Assembly: GCA_949592205.1 (NCBI GenBank)
Contig: CATIUR010000005.1
Span: 105,893,277-105,957,276 of the forward strand
DNA: 64,000 bases
Direction: 5' to 3'
Source of the DNA: Helichrysum umbraculigerum
Lineage: Eukaryota > Streptophyta > Magnoliopsida > Asterales > Asteraceae
Shown here: piece by piece, positions 55,057-64,000 of the stretch
Position numbering within the stretch: the first letter of the stretch is position 1
Layout: every line of letters begins with the position of its first letter
Position numbers and translations under genes: made by a program
The notes under the pieces: model-generated
Seen by the model: the letters and a program-made list of their open reading frames with translations, nothing else
Database searches by the model: none
What the model was told of the DNA's origin: nothing

Positions 55057-56291
55057 TATGTTGAAGTGGTGTTTGACGTCGAATCAGTGAAGAGTTGAGG
55101 ATACTCGAGTCGCATCTGGTCCTCCCGTTCCCAGGTGAATTCCGGACCGCGCCGCGAATTCCACCTAACCTTGACAATGGGAATACGACTTTGTTTAAGT
55201 TGTTTGACCTCACGGTCCATGATTTCAGCGGGTTCCTCAACAAAGTGAAGTTTCTCGTCAACTCGAATTTCATCGAGTGGAATGATAAGTGTCTCATCAG
55301 ATAGACACTTCTTCAGATTTGAAACATGAAAAGTGGGATGCACGCTGCTGAGTTCAGCTGGCAGCTGCAATCGGTAAGCCACTGGACCAATCCTTTCGAG
55401 GATCTCGAATGGTCCAATGTATCTGGGATTCAACTTCCCTCGTTTGCCAAATCGGATGACGCCTTTCCAAGGCGATACTTTGAGTAGAACTCGATCTCCA
55501 ACCTGGAACTCGAGTGGCTTGCGTCTCACGTCAGCATAACTTTTCTGACGATCACGCGCGGCTTTGAGTTTGTTTTGAATTTCTACGATTCTCTCGGTTG
55601 TCTCGTGTATGATTTCTGGACCTGTGAGTTGGCTATCCCCAACTTCAGTCCAACAGATAGGTGACCGGCACTTACGACCGTACAGTGCCTCGAAGGGTGC
55701 AGCTTTGATGCTGGTATGATAACTGTTGTTGTACGAGAACTCGCACAATGGTAGATGTTTTTCCCAGTTTACACCGAAGTCTACTACGCAGGCCCGTAGC
55801 ATGTCTTCCAGTGTTTGAATGGGTCGTTCACTTTGGCCGTCTGTTTGAGGATGGTATGCGGTACTCATATCAAGTCGAGTACCTAGAGATTTTTGAAGTG
55901 ATTGCCAAAATTGTGAAGTGAAACGACTATCCCTGTCGGAGATAATTGAGATTAGAACACCGTGTTTGGTCACGATTTCCTTGAGATAAATGTTGGTGAG
56001 GCGTTCCATTTTGTCGGATTCCTTGATTGCCAGGAAGTGAGCAGACTTTGTGAGACGATCCACGATCACCCAAATGGAATCGCAACCGATCGAGGATTTG
56101 GGTAGTTTGGTTATGAAGTCCATGGAAATTTGTTCCCATTTCCATTCAGGAAGACTGGGTTGTTGAAGTAAACCAGAAGGTTTCTGATATTCGATTTTGA
56201 CTTTGGAGCAAGTAAGGCACTTGCTGACATAGGTGGCGATTTCAGCTTTCATGTTCGGCCACCAGTAGAAATCCTTGATACCGTGGTACAT
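55056..56291 (-). pseudogene. E9 integrase and chromodomain, downstream of frameshift
   Basis: 411 codons from MYHGIKDFYWWPNM. It includes the second half of the integrase zinc region (CLTCSKVK), the DDE core (SMDFITKLPKS, SDRDSRFTSQF, and a glutamate in SERPIQTLED), the GPF/Y module and chromodomain core VRWNSRRGPEFTWERED. It is out of frame with the upstream ORF because of a small deletion near 56311-56316. The first methionine here is an internal residue, not a true start. Confidence 0.85.
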
Positions 56292-59200
56292 TTTATCGGA
56301 CCCTGGATGAATTTGGACTTGTGAGCTTCATCCATCACCAAGTCTCGTAGGTTTCCAAATTTAGGCAACCAGATTCGGTTTGAGAAATGCCTAATCCCGT
56401 TAGGTTTGATTTCGAACTGTTTATCCGTGCCTCGCAAGGCTTCATCTTTGACATTTTCGGGCTTTAAGGCTTCGAGTTGAGCAGTGAGAATTTGAATGTT
56501 TAAATTGTTGTGAATGGTCATACTGAGGGCTCGAACACGAAGAGGTTTCACTCGCTCTTTTCGACTGAGGGCGTCAGCAACAACATTTGCTTTGCCTGGA
56601 TGATATTTGAGTTCGCAGTCGTAATCGGTAAGCAACTCGACCCATCGACGTTGCCTCATGTTGAGATCCTTCTGATCGAATATGTGTTGAAGGCTTTTAT
56701 GATCGGTAAAGATTGTACATCTGGTACCGTAAAGGTAATGTCTCCAGATTTTGAGGGCAAAAACGACAGCTCCTAGCTCGAGGTCATGAGTGGTGTAATT
56801 CTTTTCGTGAATCTTGAGCTGTCGGGAAGCATAAGCTATGACTTTGTCTCGTTGCATGAGCACACAACCGAGACCTTGATGAGAAGCATCGCAGTATACA
56901 ACGAAGTCATCGGTGCCTTCGGGTAATGATAGGATAGGAGCACTGCAAAGCTTTTGTTTTAAGAGTTGGAATGCCGACTCTTGTTTCTCAGTCCAGTCAA
57001 ACTTTTTGTCTTTCTGGGTCAGAGTCGTGAGTGGTATGGCTATCTTGGAGAAATTTTCAATGAATCGTCGATAGTATCCGGCCAGTCCTAGAAACTGCCG
57101 TACCTCAGTCGGTGTGGTTGGCGATTGCCAATCTTTGATAGCTTCGATTTTTAATGGGTCAACGTGAATCCCCTGACTGTCAATCACGTGACCAAGGAAT
57201 TGAACGGTTTTGATCCAGAACTCACACTTAGAGAACTTGGCATAGAGCTCCTCATGTTTAAGTAGTTCAAGGATGGTTTTGAGGTGTTGCGCGTGTTCTT
57301 CTTTGTTTCGTGAATATATGAGGATGTCGTCGATGAAGACAATGACAAATTTGTCAAGATAAGGCTTGCACACCCGATTCATAAGATCCATGAACACAGC
57401 CGGTGCATTGGTTAGGCCGAATGGCATCACTTGAAATTCGTAATGCCCGTAACGGGTTCTGAAAGCGGTTTTTGGAATATCGGCATCGCGGACACGCAAT
57501 TGGTGATAACCGGATCGGAGATCAATCTTTGAATAACAACTCGACCCTTGAAGTTGGTCGAACAAATCATCGATTCGAGGGAGTGGATACCGATTCTTGA
57601 CAGTTAACTTGTTCAACTCTCGATAGTCGATACACATTCGAAAAGAACCGTCTTTCTTCTTAACAAATAGGACCGGAGCTCCCCAAGGTGAAGAACTCGG
57701 CCTGATAAACCCCCGTTCCAGGAGTTCCTGTAACTGGGTGGACAGCTCTTGAAGTTCTGATGGAGCTAAACGGTATGGTGCTCGGGCCACAGGCGCAGCA
57801 CCTGGTACAAGATCGATTGAGAACTCAACCTGTCTAGGTGGTGGTAGACCAGGCAGTTCCTCAGGAAAGACTTCTGGAAAGTCTCGAACAATTGGAACAT
57901 CCTCAAGTCGTTTCTCCTCCGACTTTTTCTCCATGATGTGCGCGAGGATTGCTGGATAACCCTTTCTCAGAAATTTCCGGGTTTTAAGACAAGAGATGAT
58001 GTTAAGCCTCGTCCCACCGGTCTCCCCCTGTATGATCAGGGTTCTACCGACTGCGAGAGGTATGCGAACGATTTTATCGTAACAAATGATTTCGGCGCGA
58101 TGTTTGGATAACCAGTCCATGCCTACGATGACATCGAAACTTCCTATCTCAACAGGCATAAGATCTATGGAGAAGGTTTCGCCGGCTAGATTTAAAGTGC
58201 AATTAGGTATCACACTATTGGTTTCTATCAATTTGCCGTTTGCTAGCTCTACGGTGTACTTAACGTCTAAAGCAACAGGTGTAATGTCAAGTAGAGGGCA
58301 AAATTCATCGGAAATAAAACTCCTATCGGCACCAGTATCAAACAGAATGGAAGCAGTTAAATTGTTGAGGAGGAACATACCCGTGACCACATTCGGGTCC
58401 TGACGGGCGTCCCCTGAGTTGATCACGAAGGCGCTACTATTGACGTTGTTGTTGTTGCGGTGGTTGTTGTTGTTGTTGCCCTTATTCTTCAATTTTGGGC
58501 AAGAATCCCTGAAGTGTCCTGGGTTTCCACATTCGTAGCAGGACTTAGGTTGTCGGGCATTTCTGTCAGAGGGGTTGTTGTTGGATTTGGGGGATCGGCA
58601 ATCCTTAGTCAAATGCCCTTGCCTCCTGCAGTTGTTGCAAGGAGTACCGCACTGACCAAAATGGTGGTAGTTACACTTGGGACAATAAGGTCTGTCCCCG
58701 GTGTAGCTGCGGGTGGTTTCAGAGTTGGAGGTGTAGACTTGGATGGCGTTGTTTTTCTTGTTTGAGTTGTGGTGGTTTTCAGTGGATTTGCGTTTGTTGT
58801 TGTTGGAGGATGAGGTGTTGGAGGCCTCACGGCTGACAACTAGAGCCATGAGTTCATGGGCCAATCGAATGGCACTCTCAGTGGTGGTTGGTTTGGATGA
58901 GGCGACGTTTCCCTGAATGTTCTCAGGAAGTCCACGAATGTATTTCTTGATGCCCTTACTTTCCGGTTCAACCAAGCCTGGGCATAGTAAAGCAAACTGC
59001 TGAAATTTTGTAGTATAATCAGCAACATCATTTCCCTGCACCGTCAGGTGCCAGAATTCTTCCTCCAGCCTATGCAATTCTTCTTCAGGACAGTATTTCT
59101 CTGTCAATTTCTTCTTCAGTTCGGCCCAAGGAAGTCGGTTTGCAACCTCAAGGCCTACAGAGTTTGCGTGGGTTTTCCACCACGTGAGTGCACCTTCCTG

Positions 59201-59494
59201 AAAGGTGTAAGCAGCGAATTTGACTTTGTTGTTCTCAGTACAGTCGCAGAGACTGAAGACAGATTCCATACGCTCAACCCAACGGATCAAGCCAATGGCA
59301 CCTTCCGTGCCCTTGAAGTATAGCGGTTTACAGCTAAGAAAGTCCTTATAGGAGCAGGGTTTGGGTGGTGGAGTATTGGTTGCGGTGTCCTCACTACCAG
59401 GTGGTGTTCGGGTAGCCAAGGCTTCGGTCACACTGCGGGCAATTATTCCCGCGATCTCAGCTTCGCTAAGGGTAATTTGACGACGTGGAGGCAT
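56249..59494 (-). CDS. E9 Gag-protease-RT-RNase H, ends in a frameshift
   Basis: 1081 codons from MPPRRQITLS. Gag differs from E4: WWKTHANSV, KYCPEEELHRLEEEFWHL, and a zinc region YCPKCNYHHFGQC, CNNCRRQGHLTKDC, CYECGNPGHFRDSC with asparagine-rich linkers. Protease LFDTGADRSF lies near residue 386, RT FIDDI near 720, RNase H YCDASHQGLG near 870. The frame leaves homology at AHKSKF, where E4 has AHKSRYSIHPGS; about seven bases appear deleted, giving an unrelated tail. The last 13 or so residues are frameshift product. Gag to RNase H could still be functional. Confidence 0.9.
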   Translation of the reverse strand: MPPRRQITLSEAEIAGIIARSVTEALATRTPPGSEDTATNTPPPKPCSYKDFLSCKPLYFKGTEGAIGLIRWVERMESVFSLCDCTENNKVKFAAYTFQEGALTWWKTHANSVGLEVANRLPWAELKKKLTEKYCPEEELHRLEEEFWHLTVQGNDVADYTTKFQQFALLCPGLVEPESKGIKKYIRGLPENIQGNVASSKPTTTESAIRLAHELMALVVSREASNTSSSNNNKRKSTENHHNSNKKNNAIQVYTSNSETTRSYTGDRPYCPKCNYHHFGQCGTPCNNCRRQGHLTKDCRSPKSNNNPSDRNARQPKSCYECGNPGHFRDSCPKLKNKGNNNNNHRNNNNVNSSAFVINSGDARQDPNVVTGMFLLNNLTASILFDTGADRSFISDEFCPLLDITPVALDVKYTVELANGKLIETNSVIPNCTLNLAGETFSIDLMPVEIGSFDVIVGMDWLSKHRAEIICYDKIVRIPLAVGRTLIIQGETGGTRLNIISCLKTRKFLRKGYPAILAHIMEKKSEEKRLEDVPIVRDFPEVFPEELPGLPPPRQVEFSIDLVPGAAPVARAPYRLAPSELQELSTQLQELLERGFIRPSSSPWGAPVLFVKKKDGSFRMCIDYRELNKLTVKNRYPLPRIDDLFDQLQGSSCYSKIDLRSGYHQLRVRDADIPKTAFRTRYGHYEFQVMPFGLTNAPAVFMDLMNRVCKPYLDKFVIVFIDDILIYSRNKEEHAQHLKTILELLKHEELYAKFSKCEFWIKTVQFLGHVIDSQGIHVDPLKIEAIKDWQSPTTPTEVRQFLGLAGYYRRFIENFSKIAIPLTTLTQKDKKFDWTEKQESAFQLLKQKLCSAPILSLPEGTDDFVVYCDASHQGLGCVLMQRDKVIAYASRQLKIHEKNYTTHDLELGAVVFALKIWRHYLYGTRCTIFTDHKSLQHIFDQKDLNMRQRRWVELLTDYDCELKYHPGKANVVADALSRKERVKPLRVRALSMTIHNNLNIQILTAQLEALKPENVKDEALRGTDKQFEIKPNGIRHFSNRIWLPKFGNLRDLVMDEAHKSKFIQGPIKCTTVSRISTGGRT

Positions 59495-59951
59495 GATGCT
59501 GAGTAAGAAAGAACAAGGAAATGAAATAAGATACTAGTCCGAGTATGATGAACTAGTGGTGTGTTTGTCATTCCGAGACAAAACGTTTGAAAGAAAGAGG
59601 CCTATATTCATATAATATAATATAATATAGTCTAAAGTTGTAATGAGGTCTATTCATGTAAATATATGTATATCACATAATCACCTATTGAGTGTCTAGC
59701 ACAGAAGTGTTTTTGAGTCCCGTTTCTCTCGAGGTCAGAGTCAACTAATGCATTCCTGTTCAACACAACTCTTTCAGATTTCACATCATCTTTCTTTAAT
59801 TGTACATAGTTGATCAGGCCATGTTAAATTAAAGTCGTATGATGTAATCCCTGAACTAGTCATAACTACTAAGGAATACTGCCTAACGGTCATAGTCTAG
59901 GCCCACTACATGCAACCTAGTTCACTATAACCTTAGGCTCTGATACCAATC
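59495..59951 (-). other. E9 leader and PBS
   Basis: 457 bases with the PBS TGGTATCAGAGC (sense) at 59937-59948, the conserved leader block and the hairpin. Too short for an accessory ORF; none is seen. Confidence 0.8.
59798..59830 (-). promoter_or_regulatory. E9 candidate RNA dimerisation hairpin
   Basis: Sense stem ACATGG/CTATGT (one G-U pair in place of A-U), loop CCTGATCAA with TGATCA intact, outer AATT/AATT. Confidence 0.6.
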
Positions 59952-62251
59952 TGTGACACCCCCAAATTAATGATTTGCGGAAGCTTGATTTGGGTGTCAC
60001 TAATCAATATACAAAGCACATAAGATATAATGAACGACCACTATATGCGTCGTTTTAAACTTGTATAGATAAGGTAAATGTTTACATCAAAATATAGTTA
60101 CATTAGCTCGAATCCTGATATTGAGAGATTACAAAGCATAATTACTTTTACAAAATATAATAATGCAATCAAATCTCTAGTCGTATGAATGCTGACTCGA
60201 GCTAATAGTTCCTGCTTGTGCAGCCAACCTACTGCTGGGTACCTGTGATAAATACTAAAATGGGTCAGCGAAAACGCTGGTGAGCTCACAGGTTTGTATG
60301 TCAATTGTATAGTTGTCAGAACCGCAAGATTTATATTGAATTTAAAATGCAATTAAGCAAAATAAAAGTTATACTGTCCATGAGCACATAGTCTGAGCTT
60401 AACTGATTTGTCAGGCCCAATTAAGGAAACCTAACTTGGAGTGCCTCCTACGAGTGCCTAATCAACACTCGTCTTCCCAAATACTAATACATCCGTTTGA
60501 CCGGTTAGTGCGTGCTAACCCGGATGAGGATTGTCAATCCCATATGATATCATATACTAACATTCACGCTATAAAATACTAGAGACTATGCTTATGGAGG
60601 ACTTTAAATTGATTAGCTTGAAACTCATGTAGTATTTGAAGTTTGTCACTTGCGTTCTACTTGTAAAACAAAATCGCGTAGTAATATCACACCCCTAGTT
60701 GAAAAGCAGTGAAAATGGGGCTATGAAACTCACCTGAGTCTTGAAATGTTAAGCAATTAAACTTGAAGTAATTAGCAGTGTTGGTGTCCAAAGACTTGAA
60801 ACCTGAATGTGTCCACGACACTTGAATTGTCATTATTTGTATTGGTATCTCGAAAGACTACCATTGGAACTGTTTGTCTAACTTAATGTCCAAATTTCCC
60901 CGATTTGTTTGATTGTATTGTTACAAGTTATTACGACTTGTTTGAGTGTTGAAGTATGTTTTGAAAATGCGTACGGCCCGTTGGTGACGGTTGTAACAAT
61001 AGCTCAAAAATATCATTATATTGTTGCTACAGTGAATTGCTACAGTGAAATTTGACTTTTCTACAGTAACTTTGACTTTGAAAATTTTGAGTTTTGAAGA
61101 TTCTGTTTTGTGCGACGTAGCCTGCGACGTAGCCTGCGACGTAGGAGTTTTGCGACGAAAAGGATTGCGTCGCTAAAGTCAACAGTGCTAAGTCAAAAGC
61201 GACGTAGGGCGCTACGTCGCTAATGCGACGTAGGTTCGGTTTGCGACGTAGGTCGCTGCGTCGCTATGTGCGACATTCGCAAGTCAATGCGACGTAGTAG
61301 GCTGCGTCGCTATATGCGACGTTGGGGATATAGTGCGACGTAGGTCGCTGCGTCGCATTTGCTCCCGACCAAATGCGACGTACGGAGTCTGATCGGAATT
61401 TTAACTCCAAAAACGCATTTTCCGGCCATCGATCGGCATAATATTTTTACCCAACCCATTTTAGGACATTACAAGGTTATACAAACAACTAGCAAGTTAT
61501 AAAACTTAAAAACGAGAGTTTTCGGAGTTGTGTCGGAAACTTACAAATCGCCGAAATGAAATTCCGGAAAGGTAGGATTGTAGATCGTCGCGAGGTGGTC
61601 GTTTATTTCCAAAGGGGCTTGAAGATCCGAAGTCGTTTAGGGCGTTTATTTTGTGATTTTTGTTGATTTTGGTTGGTGGTTTTTGAGATGAAAGAAAAGG
61701 AAGAGAGAGAGAGAAAGTAAATGAGAATGAAAGAAAGTGGGTGGAAGTGGGAGGTTAAATCCCCACTTTCGCCCCGCGTTCCCGCTCCGTGCGGTGTTCG
61801 TTTGCTCCGTCATTTAAACGTTAAATAATTATTTTAAATATTAATTGGTACATTTTAAAATACAAATTATCACGCCATATTTTATTTAAATATTTTACTA
61901 ATCACTTTATATTTGAATTATAAAAACGTAAGTTAATTTGTTTGCGCGTTTTACATTTTAAATTTGGTAACTTTCTGATTGTACGGTACGAATGAATACG
62001 AAGTATTATAATAAGAATACTTTTGACATAAAGCGTTATTAAATAAAAGTTGGTCACCAACGTCCGTATTTATTGTATCGAAATTCATTCGATTTAAAGC
62101 TCGTGCGATTTAAACAAACCGCATAATTGTAGATATATATTCAACAATATATAGTATAATTGATACATTAATTAGCCTAACACAGAACTAATTACATGTA
62201 TTAAAACTTGATTAGGCACTAAATTCTAGTCCTAAATTGACGGATGTCACA
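59952..62251 (-). repeat. E9 5' LTR
   Basis: 2300 bp, nearly identical to 52698-55021 apart from 24 bp missing in the array (61111-61383). Confidence 0.94.
61111..61383 (-). repeat. E9 5' LTR palindrome array, shorter version
   Basis: Same array as 53857-54153 minus two 12-bp units. Confidence 0.8.
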
Positions 62252-64000
62252 ATTTTCAACATCAAATTTCGACCACGAAAATTACATATTCGGAATCACC
62301 ATCACGAGTGGAGCAAGAATATCAAGACCGTCTTCATCAATTCATCCTCCATTTAGCTCGATTTGCAAAAGTAAGAAATTCCTAAAATCTTAGATCTATT
62401 CAATTTGGTGTAATGTTTTGATGTTTTGATGTGTACACAACTTAGATATAACCTAATACATGAAGAATACACGATTTTATAGCTCAAAAATGGGTTAGAT
62501 TTGCGTTTTTGGTCGAAAATTCTTGAAACCCGAAAGTTTCTGGGCTGGTGTTCATACATGCGACACAAGCCTTGTGTCGCATGCTGTGTCGCATAAACCC
62601 GTTTGTGTCGCACCTTGTGTCGTACCAATCCTTTAGTGTCGTAACCTTTGCGACACAATATTGTGTCGCACTCTATGTCGCATACTATGTCGTATTTAAT
62701 ACGACACAACCGTTCTGTCGCTATTGAATTAGCATCGCAAGCTTTTTGCGACACAACCACTGTGTCGCAGAGCTATTGTGTCGCATCCTTCATGCGACAC
62801 AACCCTTGTGTCGCATACAAATCCTTGTGTCGCAGCTTATGTCGCAGAAAACAGAAAACTTGGAAATTTTAAAGGATTTTCATTATAGAAAAGTCAAAGT
62901 TACTGTAGCAAAAAGTCAAATTTACTGTAGCAATTCACTGTAGCACATTTACTGTAGCAAAGTCAACATTTTAGAATTTTTGCTACAAACCGTCACCAAC
63001 GGGCCAAACATGTTTTCCAACAAACAAACAATTACAAACATACGGACAAACACTGGATATACTAGTTGTGTACAACTAAACGAAACGTCTCGTGAGACGC
63101 ATACTTATATAAGTTCATATGATTAGGCATTTGAAGGTTACGGGTTCAGAGAACCTACTTGCTTTACTTACTACTTGCTAATTGCAACTGATTACTACAA
63201 GACTCAGGTGAGTCTTACGGCCCCACTTTTACTGTTTTATCTTAATGGGGGAGATACATGCTACTGATTTTTCTTGAACACAAGTACTAAACTGTTTACT
63301 ATACCAAACGGAATTGCATGAGTTGTTTACTATTTACAGAAGTCTCTCCATCATATATCGTTAGTTATGGACTTAAGCGCGAACACTAGTTAATGGATCC
63401 ATTAGGGAAATGACCCTCCCCGCCCGGGGCAGTAGCGCTGCCACGTACTGATTTACACGTAGAAACGGGTGACTAATTATTCGTTACTGATGCTTGCTCA
63501 ATTACGAGCATGTCACGGGAGCAAACTTATTACTTACGGGTTAAGCTTCGATTATGAGCCTCATGGCAACGGTATAACTTACATACTTACATTTGCTGGA
63601 TTGCAAATACTGGTTTTACATTTGCTGGATTGCAAATACTGATTTTACGCCTATGGGCACTACTGATGAAATCTTGTGTTTCAAAACGGATATTACTTAC
63701 AAACCTGTGAGATTCACCAACATTCGTGTTGACCTTTTTAGCATGTTTTCTCAGGTACCCGGATGGAGTAGGATTACTCCAGGACTTTAGCTAGAGTCGT
63801 ATGATTTCAACACAACTGCATTAACGGAGATTCTTAGCATTATCTTTTGTATATTTTGATTATGTAATAGAATCTCCCGCTATACGCGTGGCTCTAGGAA
63901 ACTACATTTTGTATACGAAAACATTAAGTTTTCAAACATTATATCTATGGAAATGTAACTAATTTACAAACGTTGCATATAGATGTCGTTTGCTTTATCT
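62252..64000 (+). repeat. E8 3' LTR, second piece
   Basis: Starts with the second ATTTT copy and continues E8 LTR sequence to the window end, with array 62559-62846 and putative intron 63208-63754. About 75 bases should remain beyond the window. Confidence 0.93.
62559..62846 (+). repeat. E8 3' LTR palindrome array
   Basis: Second copy of the GTGTCGC-type array, same length as 45018-45305 within one or two bases. Confidence 0.8.

Larger units (their letters stand above)
52698..62251 (-). mobile_element. E9: young chromovirus with frameshifted integrase
   Basis: A 9554-bp minus-strand element flanked by ATTTT on both sides (52693-52697, 62252-62256). LTRs 52698-55021 and 59952-62251 differ by about four substitutions and a 24-bp array deletion. 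Gag-pol covers 59494 down to 55056 with one small deletion in integrase. No accessory ORF lies between leader and gag. Gag differs clearly from E4 and E8 while pol is close. Confidence 0.94.
44097..64000 (+). mobile_element. E8: chromovirus with decayed pol, 3' end outside window
   Basis: Plus-strand element: LTR 44097-46533, PBS, leader, coiled-coil ORF, gag-pol with one frameshift and two stops, PPT, and a 3' LTR (52081-52697 and from 62257) split by E9 and cut by the window about 75 bases before its end. LTRs differ at about 15 sites by my count, more than those of E9 inside it, which agrees with the nesting order. Left flank TAGAG. Confidence 0.9.

Overview
This window is plant repeat DNA. 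I see no cellular protein gene, rRNA, tRNA or CRISPR array. It is a dense stack of nested LTR retrotransposons of the Ty3/gypsy superfamily, in an AT-rich background with methylation-decay-type nonsense mutations in the older copies. Two lineages are present: chromoviruses with a C-terminal chromodomain and an initiator-Met-type PBS (TGGTATCAGAGC), most likely Tekay/Del, and Athila/Tat-type elements (PBS starting TGGCGCC, DLGAS protease, FMDD reverse transcriptase). The protein style (chromodomain core VRWNSRRGPEFTWERED) suggests a dicot, perhaps Asteraceae. That taxonomic guess is weak.

Layout, using local names E1-E9. E1 (before 1 to 7008, minus) is a gag-only, pol-less chromovirus (TR-GAG type) with an extra coiled-coil/zinc-knuckle ORF. 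E2 (7009-8379 plus 32587-34287, minus) is the 5' part of an Athila/Tat element: leader, PBS and 1635-bp LTR. E3 (8385-32586, minus, target duplication CAACC) is an Athila element inside the E2 leader, with one reading frame broken by three stops. E4 (21715-32398, plus, target duplication GCCTG) is a structurally intact chromovirus inside one E3 LTR, with a 1469-residue open polyprotein and nearly identical LTRs. E5 (34288-36769, plus), E6 (36770-37552, minus) and E7 (37553-39625, minus) are successive right-hand LTR remnants whose left halves should lie left of the window. The simplest reading is six levels of nesting: flank > E7 > E6 > E5 > E2 > E3 > E4. A separate solo LTR lies at 39859-42513, and unassigned AT-rich DNA at 42514-44096. 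E8 (44097 to beyond 64000, plus) is a chromovirus with one frameshift and two stops. E9 (52698-62251, minus, target duplication ATTTT) is a younger chromovirus inserted in the E8 3' LTR.

The proteins follow the usual retrotransposon plan: Gag with zinc knuckles packages RNA; protease, RT, RNase H and integrase copy and insert it; the chromodomain probably guides insertion to heterochromatin. E1 lacks pol and must have moved in trans.

The most interesting signals are non-coding. (1) A leader hairpin with a palindromic TGATCA loop, resembling a retroviral dimerisation site, is kept in all four chromovirus families that have leaders here. (2) Three tandem stem-loops in the E2 leader have a conserved core and different closing helices. 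(3) Arrays of CG-containing palindromes occur in LTRs of every lineage, with family-specific motifs. (4) A putative intron sits inside the chromovirus LTRs. (5) Accessory ORFs, gag and LTR segments have been exchanged between families.
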